From Mycoplasmopsis columbina (GTDB lineage Bacteria; Bacillota_I; Bacilli_A; Mycoplasmatales; Metamycoplasmataceae): DNA of 64,000 nt. The position numbers were made by a program, and so were the translations under genes. Within the stretch, counting starts at the first letter, position 1. Every line of letters begins with the position of its first letter. Below, in pieces: positions 9,665 to 20,569 of this stretch. The DNA lies in NCBI RefSeq assembly GCF_900660685.1, contig NZ_LR215041.1:620001-684000 (forward strand). Direction: 5' to 3'. Under the pieces are notes generated by a model. It saw only the letters and a list, made by a program, of their open reading frames with translations. It was not told the DNA's origin and ran no database searches.

Positions 9665-11071
9665 ATGTTAGCTGCATTAATTGTTTTACAAATTTTAATT
9701 ATTTTATTAGTATTAACCTTATTTATAGGTATTTTGGTAACTTACCTAAAACGAAAAAAAAGAAGTGAGCAATCCACTGATAATGAATTAAAACTACAAA
9801 TTTCAACTATTAAAAATGAATTATTCGAATTTTTGACAAATAAATTTATTGATTTAGAGAAAAGAACTATAAGTGAATTTGAGCAAGAAACTAAAAATAT
9901 TAAAAATGAGTTAGTTGATGTTGCAGATAATTCACTAAAAAGTCAGATGATTAAAAAATTAAATTTTCTAGAAGAAGAAAATACTAAAGCAATTAAATTT
10001 TTAAGTGAAAATTTAATGCTTAAAAATACTCAAGCCATTGACCTATTAAACAATAAAATAGCTGAATTATTCGATAGACAATCAATGGCTTTAGAAAAAA
10101 TACAGCAAAGTAAAAATGATGAACTAAGTGCAATTAAAAAAGAAAATAATCTAGCACTAGAAAATATTAATAAACGTGTAGAGATAGAATTACAACAAAT
10201 TAAAAAAGAAATTGATGAGAAATTGAAGAATGAACTTGCTAAAAAAATTGAAGCTTCTTTTGAACAATCAATTACTACAATTAACACTTTAACAGAGAAT
10301 ATAGGAATAATTCAAAATGTTAATCAAAACATTACTGACATTAAAGCAATTTTCCAAAACTCAAAGAATTACGGTACTTTTGGTGAAAAAATTCTTTATG
10401 ATATCTTAGAAAATGCTTACGGTAATTTGACAAACAAATATTCTCTTCAATATAAAATAAAAGATGATTCTATAGTTGATGCTGCTGTTAATATGTACAA
10501 TGAAAATGGAGAACCAATAATTCTTCCAATTGACTCAAAATTCCCAGTTACAACATATCGAGAATATAACGATAATCCAACAGAAATTAACTATAAAAAA
10601 GTTATTGAATCAATTAAAGAAAGATTTAAAGAAGTAGCAAAATACGTTGTGGAAAATAAAACTACAACACACGCTTTATTGTTTTTCCCAAGTGAAGGCA
10701 TTTATTACTTTTTTATTAAATCTAAAGATAGAGACGATATTTTAAGAAAATATCCTAAAGTCTTGCCAGTAAGTCCTTCAAATATAATGCTTTATATTAG
10801 TCATTTTGATCTTTTCTCAAAAGCTCAAAGAATCTCAAAAGAGTTAAAAAACATTGAAGATTTATTTAGAAGTATTGTTTCAAGTTACGCTGAAATTGCT
10901 AAAAAATATAACGATAGTAAAAAACAACAAGAAAAAGCTTTAAAATCTCTTGAAGATTTAGGTAAAAAATTTGAAAATATTAATAAAAAAGTTTATTTAC
11001 AAGCAAAACAAGCAGAACTTACAGATGTTAAAGATTTTCAACTTTTAAAAGAAATTAAAGAAGAAGATTAA
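9665..11071 (+). CDS. rmuC: DNA recombination protein RmuC (468 aa)
   Basis: An N-terminal membrane helix (residues about 2-28, LIVLQILIILLVLTLFIGIL) precedes a long coiled coil (about 35-225). The conserved RmuC domain follows, with GTFGEKILYDIL, IILPIDSKFPVTTY and LLFFPSEGIYYF. RmuC proteins have a nuclease-like fold and limit inversion of short repeats in other bacteria. The GAGGAG site overlaps the end of the helicase-nuclease gene, with 2 nt between the genes, so the two are almost surely co-translated. The membrane anchor would place the protein at the cytoplasmic face. Confidence 0.93.
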   Translation: MLAALIVLQILIILLVLTLFIGILVTYLKRKKRSEQSTDNELKLQISTIKNELFEFLTNKFIDLEKRTISEFEQETKNIKNELVDVADNSLKSQMIKKLNFLEEENTKAIKFLSENLMLKNTQAIDLLNNKIAELFDRQSMALEKIQQSKNDELSAIKKENNLALENINKRVEIELQQIKKEIDEKLKNELAKKIEASFEQSITTINTLTENIGIIQNVNQNITDIKAIFQNSKNYGTFGEKILYDILENAYGNLTNKYSLQYKIKDDSIVDAAVNMYNENGEPIILPIDSKFPVTTYREYNDNPTEINYKKVIESIKERFKEVAKYVVENKTTTHALLFFPSEGIYYFFIKSKDRDDILRKYPKVLPVSPSNIMLYISHFDLFSKAQRISKELKNIEDLFRSIVSSYAEIAKKYNDSKKQQEKALKSLEDLGKKFENINKKVYLQAKQAELTDVKDFQLLKEIKEED

Positions 11072-11072
11072 T

Positions 11073-11096
11073 AAAAATCGCTCAAGGCGATTTTTA
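11073..11096 (+). terminator. Terminator after rmuC
   Basis: AAAAATCGC-TCAAG-GCGATTTTT hairpin with a T tail directly after the rmuC stop; it closes the LacI-helicase-rmuC run. Confidence 0.85.
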
Positions 11097-11183
11097 TTAA
11101 CTTTAAAAGATAATGCTAAATTAAAATAAATTTTCTTTGAATTTGGTATTATTAAATTCATTGAATTTTAAAGGAATAAAAAT

Positions 11184-11543
11184 ATGGAAAATTTTTCGCA
11201 TATAGTAGTTGAAGCAACAAATTATTATAATGTTACTTATAAACAACCTTTTCTTACTATTTATTCTATCTTTCCCTTCCTTAGTTTTGCATGTCTTTTT
11301 GTAGCCATTATTCTTTTTTGACAATTAGCAAAAAATAAAAAATGATTAAATTGAAAACAAGATTCATATGAATTAAAAAAATATGATCTTAAACCAGAAG
11401 ATATTACTCAAGAAAAAATAAAAAATGCTAAAAAATATAAATTAATTAAAACAATCACTTGAATTATCTTGCTTATTGGTTTATCATCTTTAGTAATTAC
11501 CATTGGAGTTTTAATTTATCAATTTCTTTTTGTGCCAGTTTAA
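11184..11543 (+). CDS. Small two-helix membrane protein of unknown function (119 aa)
   Basis: The gene is visible only with TGA as Trp, since several TGA codons interrupt it otherwise. An AAGGA site lies 8 nt before ATG 11184. The product has an outer N-terminus of about 20 residues and a first membrane helix (about 25-50, IYSIFPFLSFACLFVAIILF). A charged Lys-rich cytoplasmic loop (KNKKWLNWKQDSYELKKY and following) leads to a second helix near the end (about 90-115). I do not recognise a family. It stands alone between two terminators. Coding is supported by the ribosome-binding site, the alternating hydrophobic pattern and the position-matched stop. Confidence 0.75.
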
Positions 11544-11575
11544 AAAATATCGCATTTTGTAGTGTGATATTTTTT
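11542..11575. terminator. Bidirectional terminator between the small membrane protein and smpB
   Basis: A 13-bp stem AAAAAATATCGCA / TGTGATATTTTTT gives T tails on both strands. It lies between two convergent genes and contains both stop codons. Confidence 0.8.
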
Positions 11576-12014
11576 AATAATATTGTTTAATTTTCTTTAA
11601 ATAAAGTTCGTTGTCTTTGGCTTTTATTTCTTCTCTTTTATCACTTTTGCTCATTCCAACTACCAAAGCAATTTCTATTTTGATTTTACTCGTTGGAGTG
11701 AAATATAGTTTGGTTGGGATAATTGTTCCGTTTCCTAACTTATCTAATTTTGAATTAAGTCTTATTAATTCTTTTTTGTGCATTAGCAATTTTCGCTCGC
11801 GTGTTTCATCATTTTTTTCAAGCATATAACTTTTAAAAAGTGCGTTATATAAAAATAATTCACCTTTTCTAAAAAAACAATATGAATTTTGCAAATTAAC
11901 AGTGTTAGCTCTTGCAGATTTAACTTCTCAACCTTGTAGTACCATTCCACATTCATACTTATCTAAAATTTTATAGCCATGCATTCCTCGGCGATTATCG
12001 GTTATTAATTTCAT
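11574..12014 (-). CDS. smpB: SsrA-binding protein SmpB (146 aa)
   Basis: It binds tmRNA and places its tail in the empty decoding channel of stalled ribosomes. The sequence shows the family core: [25 protein letters not shown] (residues 9-33 region), YLYN-type FLYNALF, RERKLLMHKKEL, and the LDKLG...IIPTKLYF strand pair. The basic tail ends KKIKQYY. One Trp in the core is TGA. The length is normal for the family. Its partner tmRNA is in the same window at 4181-4559. trxA lies just upstream on the same strand, but a terminator separates them. Confidence 0.95.
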
Positions 12015-12039
12015 AATCTTATTTTATATTAGAAAATTA

Positions 12040-12066
12040 AAAATCTCTCTAACTGAGAGATTTTTA
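12040..12066 (-). terminator. Terminator after trxA
   Basis: AAAAATCTCTC-TAACT-GAGAGATTTTT hairpin just after the trxA stop, with a T tail on the minus strand. Confidence 0.8.
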
Positions 12067-12067
12067 A

Positions 12068-12385
12068 TTACATATGTTTTTTTAGTTCTAATTCAAAGGT
12101 AGGATGTGGCATGTAACCTAAACCTTTTTGAACTTGTTTTCCATCTTTAAAAATAAATCATGTTGGCATTGAGGTAACACCAAATTCATCAGTTAAATCT
12201 TGGTTCGCGTCAACATCTACACGATAAACAGGAACATTATTTTTAGAAACAACTTCTTCTAAAGTGTGTTTAAACATTTTACATGGTGGACATCATAGTG
12301 CGTGAAAGACTAAAACATAAAGTCCTTGTTCTTTTGATATTTCATCTTTGTATTCTTTGGTAGTAATTTCTCTAAGCTGTAGCAT
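12068..12385 (-). CDS. trxA: Thioredoxin (105 aa)
   Basis: A small cytoplasmic disulfide reductase reduced by TrxB, whose gene is at 60089-61009. The active site is WCPPCK (about residues 31-36), an unusual but accepted variant of WCGPCK with Pro for Gly. The cis-Pro loop reads TSMPTWFIFKDGK. The gene is missed under the standard code because the active-site Trp is TGA. A strong AAAGGAGG site lies 6 nt before ATG 12385. Upstream is gyrB, with no sign of co-transcription. Confidence 0.93.
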
Positions 12386-12463
12386 ATAGCCTCCTTTTCT
12401 TTTTATAACTAAGTAATGTTAATTAGATTTTATACTAAAAAATGTAAAAAGTGCAAAAAAACA

Positions 12464-14392
12464 TTAAAAATCGATATTTTTTACATATTTTGCGTTTTGT
12501 TCAATGAATTCACGTCTTGGAGCTACATCATCACCCATTAGAATTGTGAACATTTGATCAGCTCTTGCTGCATCTTCAATTTGAACTTGTAACATTAATC
12601 TTGTTTCAGGATTCATTGTTGTTTCTCAAAGTTGTTCAGGATCCATTTCACCAAGTCCTTTGTAACGTTGAATATTAATTTTTGAATTTGGATTTAATTT
12701 ACTCATAATTTCATCTTTTTGTTCGTCATTATATGCATACTCGACATTTTTATTTTGTTGAATTTTATAAAGTGGCGGTTGTGCAATATAAATAAAGCCA
12801 TATTCAATTAATTTTCTAAAGTAACGATAGAAGAAAGTTAAAAGTAAAGTTCTAATGTGGGCACCGTCCACATCGGCATCAGTCATTATGATAATTTTGT
12901 GATATCTAAGTTTATTAATATTGAAATTATCTAAAACTCCTGTTCCCAAAGCCGCGATTAAAGAGTTAATTTCTTCATTATTGAAAACTTTACTTGCTTG
13001 GTTTTTTTCAACATTAATAACCTTACCTCTCAATGGTAAAATTGCCTGAGTAGTACGATCTCTACCCATCTTAGCACTTCCTCCCGCTGAATTACCCTCA
13101 ACAATGTAAAGTTCACTAATTTCAGCATTTTTGGAAGTGCAATCTGCTAGTTTACCTGGCAATGAACCAGATTCAAAAACTGTCTTTCTTCTTGCTGCAT
13201 CTCTAGCTGTTTCTGCAGCAATTCTAGATTTTTTAGCAGCTAAAGTTTTCTGCACAATTAACTTAGCTTCATTAGGATTTTCATTTAAAAATCTTTCTAA
13301 ATTTTCTGAAAATACCTTATTTACAGCAATTCTTGCATCTTTATTTCCTAATTTAGTTTTAGTTTGACCTTCAAAAATTGGATCAGTGTGTTTAATTGAG
13401 ATAATGGCAACAAGTCCTTCTTTAACGTCTTCACGTGATACTTTTTCTTCATCTTTTTTGATGATTCCTGAATCTAATCCATAAGAATTAAGTAAACGAG
13501 TTAAAGCATCATAAAAACCGTTTTCATGTGTTCCGCCTTCTGTTGTTAAGATGTTATTAGCATATGAAACAATATTTCCGGTAATTTTTGAATTGTACTG
13601 AAGAGCAACTTCTACTTGAACAGGAGCGTCTTCACCATGTGAATATTCACCTTCTGCGTAAATAATTTGTTCAGTTATTAAAGTCTGTCCGGTGTTTAAT
13701 TCTTTAACATAATCTACAATTCCACCTTCAAAAACGAATTCATTGTAAGTATTATCTCTCTCATCTTTAACAGAAATTTTAAGACCTTTATTAAGATAGG
13801 CAATTTGTTTAGCATGATCCACAATTACATCTTTGTCAAAATTATTTTTGTCCATTACAGTGAAATCGGGGTGGAATTTAATTGTTGTTCCAGTTTCATT
13901 TTTGTCTACTTCATCTAAAATTGTTAAAGGTTGGATAATTTGACCTCCATTTTGAAAATGGGCATAGTGTAATTTTCCGTCTCTTTTTACTCAAGCTTCT
14001 AAATCATCACTTAAAGCATTTACAACTGAGGCACCAACACCGTGTAAACCTCCTGAAACTTTATAAGTATTTGAATCAAACTTTCCACCTGCGTGCAATT
14101 TTGTCAATGCAGTTTCAACACCTGACATACCTGTTTCAGGGTGCATGTCAGTTGGAATTCCACGGCCATTATCTTCAACTTGAACATAACCATCTTTTGT
14201 CAAAGTGATTTTAATTTCATTAGCAAAACCTGCCATGCACTCATCAACTGAGTTATCAACAATTTCTCAAACTAGGTGATGCAATCCTTTTATTCCTGTT
14301 GAACCAATGTACATTCCAGGTCTAACTCTAACAGGATCTAAGCCTTCTAAAACCCTTAAATTACTTGCGCCATAATCTCTTTTATCAGTCAT
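12464..14392 (-). CDS. gyrB: DNA gyrase subunit B (642 aa)
   Basis: ATPase subunit of the type IIA topoisomerase that introduces negative supercoils. Seen in order: the GHKL ATP site ([40 protein letters not shown]), the transducer ([10 protein letters not shown]), and the TOPRIM/C-terminal part ([69 protein letters not shown]). The QTKTKLGN and ALGTGV motifs favour GyrB over ParE. Start ATG 14392 with AAGGAG. gyrA is not adjacent. Length fits GyrB without the enterobacterial insertion. Confidence 0.94.
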
Positions 14393-14482
14393 AAAATCTC
14401 CTTTTCCTTAAATAGTTCTCTATAATAATACTAAGTATTAGTATTATATATTAATTGAACAATTTTGCTCTATAAGTGCAAT

Positions 14483-14505
14483 AAAAAACTTCACAATTGT
14501 GAAGT
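14483..14505 (-). terminator. Terminator after the YitT-family gene
   Basis: ACTTCACA/TGTGAAGT inverted repeat followed on the minus strand by T6-A-TT, directly after the stop at 14506. Confidence 0.7.
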
Positions 14506-15876
14506 CTAAAATTTATCTTCTGGTAGATATAAATTACCGTCTACCGAAGCAATATTATTAACTGTAATTAAGGCAGTTTCGTCAACAGATCTTACTTTTT
14601 TAATCAATCTTGGTACTTGTTTGTATAAAGTAACAGCAGTTAAAACTTTAGTTTTGTTTCCTGAATAACCACCAATTCCTTTGGTGATCGTAAAGCTATT
14701 AATTGTTTTTTTGTCTTCAATGATTGCTCTTCTAATATCCGTCATGTGAGGAGAGTAAATTTTTAATTGAACTATTTTGAATTTAGGGAAAAGTTTATTT
14801 AAAACAATTGCAAAAACAAAATTACAAAACATAGTAGAAATCATATTAGGTGAAAAATAAAGAGCAGTTTGTCATCTAAAAGAAGAAATTTTACTAATTA
14901 TTTCTAAATCTTCTTTTGCAATTCCCTCAATATTTTGAACATTTGTTGCCAAATCACTTAAAATTAAGCTTCCTGAAAGATATGTTCCAATAAGGACTGA
15001 AATAATCATAATAACTAAATTTATATATGCATTAACTGTTCCAAAATTTTTATGTTTTACAGTGGACATATATTCACCAATTATTCCTGTTACCCCTGCA
15101 GAACCGCCCATTATGGCAATTATTGCGAAGAAGAAAGCTAACATTATTGCATAAACAAAGGCGAAAATAATTTGTGCAATTATTGTTCCTCCATCAGATC
15201 ATTGAAGTGGAATTAGTTGTCAAATCTGACTTTTTCCTTGTCATAAATTTTGCGCAACTAAATCTTTTGCTTCGTTAGAAATTCCCGATGTTGAAAAATC
15301 ACCAATTAAATAAAATTCATTTATTTGTTGAATTTGTCCTAATCCAAAAGAAACAAGACTACTTATAATTAAAAATTCAAAAGTTAGCAAAGTAAATATT
15401 TTCCCTACTTTTTTAAAACCAAAAATAAATATTGGAATACTTAAGATTAAATATGAAATCCAGAAGAGAGCATGATCAATAGCATTATATATTGCAGGTG
15501 TAACATAAGAATTAGATCTCAAAATAACATTTACTATTTTTGATAATGCTTGACCAATTGCTGCTGCTCCAAAGTTGTAAATACCTGGGTTTTTAACAAA
15601 AAGAATTCCAACTACACCAAATAAAATTGCTAAAAAGCCTGTAATTAAGACTAATTTGTACAACGGCATGGGCGCATAAAATCTTGATAATCTTAATACA
15701 AAATTAGAAAGCCGTGTGTATCTATATTGAGTATTACTTTTTTTAACTATTTTTTTTAAATCATCTTCTTTTTCTTTAGTAAAAATGTCATACTCTGGTT
15801 TTAAAGAATTTGTGTATTCAAGATCATTAACTTTAGTTTTTTCTTGTTCATTTTGTTTTAAGTCTTCTTTTTTCAT
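14506..15876 (-). CDS. YitT-family membrane protein with C-terminal DUF2179-type domain (456 aa)
   Basis: A hydrophilic N-terminal tail of about 65 residues precedes five or six membrane helices. These include MPLYKLVLITGFLAILFGVVG and the conserved FFFAIIAIMGGSAGVTGIIGEY. The soluble end (KIYSPHMTDIRRAIIED..., about residues 350-450) matches the DUF2179 domain of YitT proteins, including the GGYSGNKTKVL segment. The family is widespread in mollicutes and Firmicutes and its function is not settled. The protein is longer than bacillar YitT (about 280 aa) because of the N-terminal tail and an extended loop between the third and fourth helices. Start at ATG 15876 with AAAGGAGTG. Confidence 0.85.
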
Positions 15877-15981
15877 CTCACTCCTTTCATTAGTAAAAAA
15901 AACACAATTGCAAAGCAATGTGACAATGATATAAATTTAAAAATTTATTTAATTACATGATACCACTAAAAAAACTTTTTT

Positions 15982-15987
15982 TATAAT
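15982..15987 (+). promoter_or_regulatory. -10 box of the alpha/beta-hydrolase gene
   Basis: A perfect TATAAT lies 7 nt before ATG 15995. The other ATG, at 15986, overlaps the box itself, which supports 15995 as the true start of a leaderless mRNA. Confidence 0.65.
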
Positions 15988-15994
15988 GTTACTT

Positions 15995-16894
15995 ATGAAA
16001 CTAAACTATATCAAAGTAAAAAACTACATAATTCCTATTTACTATAAAAACAATAAAAGCGATACAACATTTTTATTTTTGCACGGAATTAATTCATCAA
16101 GTGATTTTTGCCTTCCTATTGCGCAAAAAAATCAAAAATATAATATTGTGGCAATTAATTTTCCAGGTAATAAATACTTTGAAAATGTCAGCCCAGAAAA
16201 TATTACTTTAGAATGATGAACAGAAGCTGCTCAGGCAGTTTTAAAAGAAATTAAAAGCAAAAAAATAGTAGTTGTTGCTCATTCAATGGGTGGAGGTGTT
16301 GCCTTAAATATCGGAAAAGATAAAAGAATAAAAAGATTAATTATGGTTGCAACAATTCATCCTTTTATGGTAATTAATAATGGTTACTCCATCTTACAAA
16401 AAGTAATTAAACCAATAAGTACTACCCATAAGCTAATAGGAGAAACAATTTCAAAAATTAGTTCTAAATTTAAAAAAACACAGCGTTTAAGTGAAAGTTT
16501 TTCAAGAGAAGGTAATTGATACAATCTTTTAGAAAAATATATTTTAAACGATGAATATATGAAAAAATTAAAAGTGCAATATGAAGAATTAAAGGACAAA
16601 ATTATTTTTGTTGTTGGAGAAAATGATCCTATTGTAGGTACAAAATCACTAATGGATTTCGCTAATCAAATCGACACATTTGTCACAATTATAGGTAAAT
16701 CCCACTCACCAATTAAAGATGATCCACAAAAGTTTGCTTATCTTTTCGATAGTTTAGAAAAACCCGAAAAGAAAAAAATCTGAACTAAAGTGGTTACTTT
16801 TGAGAAAAAAGTTAAAAATTTTGAATCACGGGTAATTAGAATTAATAAATACAAAAATTATGAAAATTTAGAGGAAAATAACTATGAACTATAA
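15995..16894 (+). CDS. Alpha/beta-fold hydrolase (299 aa)
   Basis: A cytoplasmic hydrolase or esterase-like enzyme. It has the oxyanion HG motif (FLFLHGINSSSDF, residues about 28-40), the nucleophile elbow VVAHSMGGGVAL (GxSxG type, Ser about residue 93), the acid segment VVGENDPIVG and the catalytic His in GKSHSPI. The substrate cannot be told; mycoplasmas carry several such lipases and esterases. The start at 15995 is chosen over 15986 because of the promoter position. The 3' end overlaps the following gene by 11 nt, so the two are translationally coupled. Confidence 0.88.
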
Positions 16895-17795
16895 CGAATT
16901 TGAGAATTTATTAAAAGAAAGATTAATTAAGGGAAATGGTCCAAAATTACTAATTAAGCTTATTGATGCACCTTTTAGATACTTTTCTCTATTAAATTTA
17001 TTTAACTTCTTAACTAAATTAGAACAATCTTTTTTACGAACTCAGGAAAACAATTACTATAAATTTTTAAATGATTTAGTTGCTTATTTTTTTATTAGTA
17101 AAAAATTTGAAGCACTAGAAAATAAATTAAAAGTTTTAACAAAAGATGAAGAATCTGATGTTATTCTAGAACATAAAATTAACTTATCGCACTTATTTAG
17201 AGACCAAAACACAAAAACATTGTTTTGCATATGACAGAAAAAGAGAGATTATTATTCAAACAACAAGGCTATAGAAATAATTGAAAAATTTAAAAGTGAT
17301 AACTATCTAATTAAAAAACACTTTGAAGATTATCAAATCAAAAGTTATTTATGATTTGTCGATGAAGAAATTAAAACTAACAAACATATTTACATTCAAC
17401 ATCTAAATGATGATGTTGAAAATCATATCAATGTTGTTTATGGAAGTGAGTTGTTTGATTTTTTTGAAGACAATGAATATTGAAAAATTATTCAAAATTT
17501 TCAAAAAACTTTTAAAGATAAAAATCATGATTTTTTTCTCAAAATGCCTAATTTAGACACTGATAAGGAAACTTATGAATTTATGATTGAAATGAGTGAT
17601 TCGCTTTGAGAAAAATTAAATTTAGATACTGAAGGACACAAATTAATTAGAGAAAAAATATTTGATTTAAGAAATGAAAATTCTAATTATTTAAAAGCAT
17701 TTAAAATGCGTCAAATCAAAACAACAGCAGTTGATGAAGATGATTATAAAATTAAAAAATATGCAAATGAAAACAATTTAGAAATAAATAATTAA
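16884..17795 (+). CDS. Conserved-looking protein of unknown function (303 aa)
   Basis: It starts inside the end of the hydrolase gene (11-nt overlap) with a GAGGAA site. The protein is soluble, rich in Lys, Asn, Glu and aromatic residues, with no membrane helix or signal peptide and no catalytic motif I can recognise. Six or more Trp are encoded by TGA. Tight coupling to an alpha/beta hydrolase suggests a shared pathway or complex. No family assignment is offered. Confidence 0.72.
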
Positions 17796-17889
17796 TTTTC
17801 ACAATAATATTAATAGTCATATTTAAGTATATGTATTAAAATATTAGAAGTTATTTATTTATTAAATTTAAACTGTAGTTTGGAAATTT

Positions 17890-18705
17890 ATGAAAACAAC
17901 TAATGATAAAAAAAGAATTGGATTTTATCAAAACTTTGATTTAAATGATAGTTTTGATAAAGAAAAGATTTCTTTATATGTTGATTATTTAATTTCTTGA
18001 ATCAAAACAATGGTCAATAAAGTTAAAGCAAAAGGAGTTATTTTTGGACTTTCGGGCGGAATTGATTCTGCATTAATTGCAGCCTTGAGTCAAAAAGCTT
18101 TTCCTGAAAATCATTTGGCAGTAATTATGCCAATAGATTCGATGAAACATGAAGAAAATGATTTAAAAGCCATTGAAAAAAATTTAAATTTAAAAACTAA
18201 AACAATTAATTTAGAAAAAGCTTTTTTAAGTTTAAATCAAGAATATGGTGATTTATCTCTTCTTGCAAAAAGCAACATTAAACCTCGTTTAAGAATGACA
18301 ACTTTATATGCCTTAGCACAAAATTTAAATTATTTAGTTTTAGGAACTGATAATTTTGATGAGTATTTTATAGGTTATTTCACAAAATTTGGAGATGGTG
18401 GAGCTGATTTGTTGCCAATTAGTCATTTATTAAAAAGCGAAGTTAAAGCAATGGCACAATTTTTAAATGTTCCAAATAGTGTAATTACAAAAAAACCATC
18501 TGCAGGACTTTGGGAAAATCAAAGTGATGAAGATGAATTAGGTTTTACTTACTATGAACTAGACAATTATTTAATTGGAAATGATGTAGAACAAAAAACA
18601 AAAGAAAAAATTGAAAAATTACATGCAAATAGTCAACATAAAAGAGATCATATTTATAGACCTCTTAGTATTGAAGAATTTTTAAATCAAAAAGGAGAAA
18701 AATAA
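17890..18705 (+). CDS. nadE: NH3-dependent NAD+ synthetase (271 aa)
   Basis: It makes NAD+ from nicotinic acid adenine dinucleotide, ammonia and ATP. The PP-loop FGLSGGIDSALIAAL sits at about residues 51-65. Further motifs are IKPRLRMTTLYALA, LGTDNFDEYFIGYFTKFGDGGADLLPI and KKPSAGLW. No glutaminase domain is present, so ammonia is the nitrogen donor. One Trp is TGG here (GLWENQ) and one is TGA. Start ATG 17890, with a weak ribosome-binding site. A yebC-family gene follows 2 nt after the stop, using a site inside the end of nadE. Confidence 0.95.
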
Positions 18706-18707
18706 TT

Positions 18708-19448
18708 ATGGCAGGACACTCACATTGAGCAGGAATTAAGCATAAAAAAGGTGCAAACGATGCAGCAAGAGGAAAAATTTTTCAAAAACTTTTTAAGGAA
18801 ATTTATGTTGCAGCCACAGCAGCAGGAGGACCAGATCCAGATAAAAATCCAGCACTTAAATTAGCTATTGCAAAAGCTAAAAGTAAAAATATGCCTAAAG
18901 CAAATATCGAAAGAGCATTAGCTAAAGCAAAAGGTGAAGGAAAAGATGGAGCAGTTTTTGTTGAAACATTATTCAATGCAACAATTACAGGTGGAGCTAC
19001 ATTTTTAATTCAAACTTTAAGTGATAATATGAATCGTACAAAATCATCTATGACTATGTACTTCAATAGACAAAACGCTTCATTAGGAAAAACAGGTCAA
19101 GTACCATTCCAATTTGATCACAAAGGAATTTTAGAATTGTCTAAAGATGCAATTGACGAAGAAACCTTAACCATGGTAGCTTTAGATAATGGTGCAGAAG
19201 ACCTTGAAACCACAGATCAAACTTATATTATTACAACATTGCCTGAAAATTTCAGCCAATGTAAAAATGCAGTTGAAAGCATTTTGGAAGAAAATGCTGA
19301 ATTTCTTCAATGCGAAGTAACTTATATTCCAAATAGTATGGTTACTTTTGATGCTGAAAAATCACAAAAAATAAGTGAATTTATTGCTCAATTAGAAGAT
19401 GATGATGATGTACAAGAAGTATTTCACAACATTGAATTAACTGAGTAA
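18708..19448 (+). CDS. YebC/PmpR-family protein (246 aa)
   Basis: Family of DNA-binding-like or translation-related factors; recent work links members to easing ribosome stalls at proline runs. The classic start MAGHSHWAGIKHKKGANDAARGK (with W as TGA) is followed by FQKLFKEIYVAA, PALKLAIAKAKSKNMPKANIERA and an acidic C-terminus. AAAGGAG lies 9 nt before ATG 18708, inside the end of nadE. The length is normal. Confidence 0.94.
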
Positions 19449-19467
19449 TAAATGTAGAAAGATTTTA

Positions 19468-20538
19468 ATGACTTTTATAAAATCATTTATAGAAATTTTA
19501 AAAAATGGTCATGCAAATTATGGAATTATTGATTGGGATGCTAACAATGAATTAATTTTAGCCAAATTTTACTTTGTTCTAATTGCTGCTTTTTTCATTT
19601 TGGGAATCCCTATATTAATAACATTAATTTTTCCTCTTTTTAAAAAAGAAAAATTAAACAAAAGAGGAACACTGCTTGTTTATGCTTTTGTTACTGGATT
19701 TTTTATAGCAATGGCACTATTTGGATTTCTTAGAGAAGCACTTGAAGTAAGTTCTTCAAGTGCACCATCATCTGGTTATAATTCAAATCAAACTTTTGGT
19801 TGAAATATATTATTAGTTGGATTAGGTTTTGCCGTTGGATTAGGATTAGCATACGGTTTAAGAAGATTAGTTAAATGAATTTCAAAAGTTAAAGCCCTTA
19901 GAAATGATCCACAAGCTCGTCTATTTATTCACTCTCATGAACTTGCGCATGCAAATGATAATCACAATCACATGGAACATGATATCGCTCCTGATCATAG
20001 TGCAAAAAGAGTAAACACAAAATATAAAGTTAATGGAAAAAGTGAAGATAAAAATAAAATCATTGCTCTTTTTATGATTTTAACTCACAGGATACCTGCA
20101 GGATTGATAATTGGATATAGCTTAAATAGTTTTTTTGAAATTGGAACTAAACTTAATACATTAGGTTGAGCTTTTATCATTAGCTTCATTTTACACTTAA
20201 TTCCCGAAATTTTGATTTTCTTTTATCGTCAAAGAGAAATGGGGATTAGTAAATGAAAAGCTACTTTTTGATCAATTTCTTCATTGTTGTTCCTTATTCC
20301 TTTAATGTATATTGGAATATATTTGGGTGAATATATAAATAAACTTTGACAAATAAGAGCACTAATTCAAGCAATGGTTGCAGGAATTTTTCTTTTTGCA
20401 GCTATTATTGAATTTTTACCAGAATTTTATCATGCACATCACGAAAGAAGATTATTCAGACTTGTAATGATTGTTTTCTTTGCTGGTTTAGTTTCATGTG
20501 CAATTATCCTTTCTTTCCATATTCATGGTGTAAGATAA
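19468..20538 (+). CDS. ZIP-like metal transporter (356 aa)
   Basis: Eight or so membrane helices. The signature pair of ZIP proteins is present in altered form: LTHRIPAGLIIGYSL, at the place of HNxPEG, and FILHLIPEILIFFYRQ, at the place of HxxPHE. A His-rich cytoplasmic loop (HSHELAHANDNHNHMEHD, about residues 153-170) lies before the core, as in ZIP family metal-binding loops. It probably takes up zinc or another divalent metal. The substitution of Arg for Asn and Ala for Glu in the first motif may change specificity. The gene follows the yebC-family gene by 19 nt and is probably in the same transcript. Confidence 0.8.
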
Positions 20539-20569
20539 AAAAATAGATTTTTAAAAAATCTATTTTTTT
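20537..20569. terminator. Bidirectional terminator between the ZIP-like gene and rnhB
   Basis: A long perfect inverted repeat AAAAAATAGATTTTTT / AAAAAATCTATTTTTT sits between convergent genes; the rnhB stop lies inside it. Confidence 0.85.

Noticed and set aside
11121-11324. Minus-strand 67-aa frame over the small membrane protein
   Set aside because: The plus-strand gene has a proper ribosome-binding site and hydrophobic pattern; this frame has neither.
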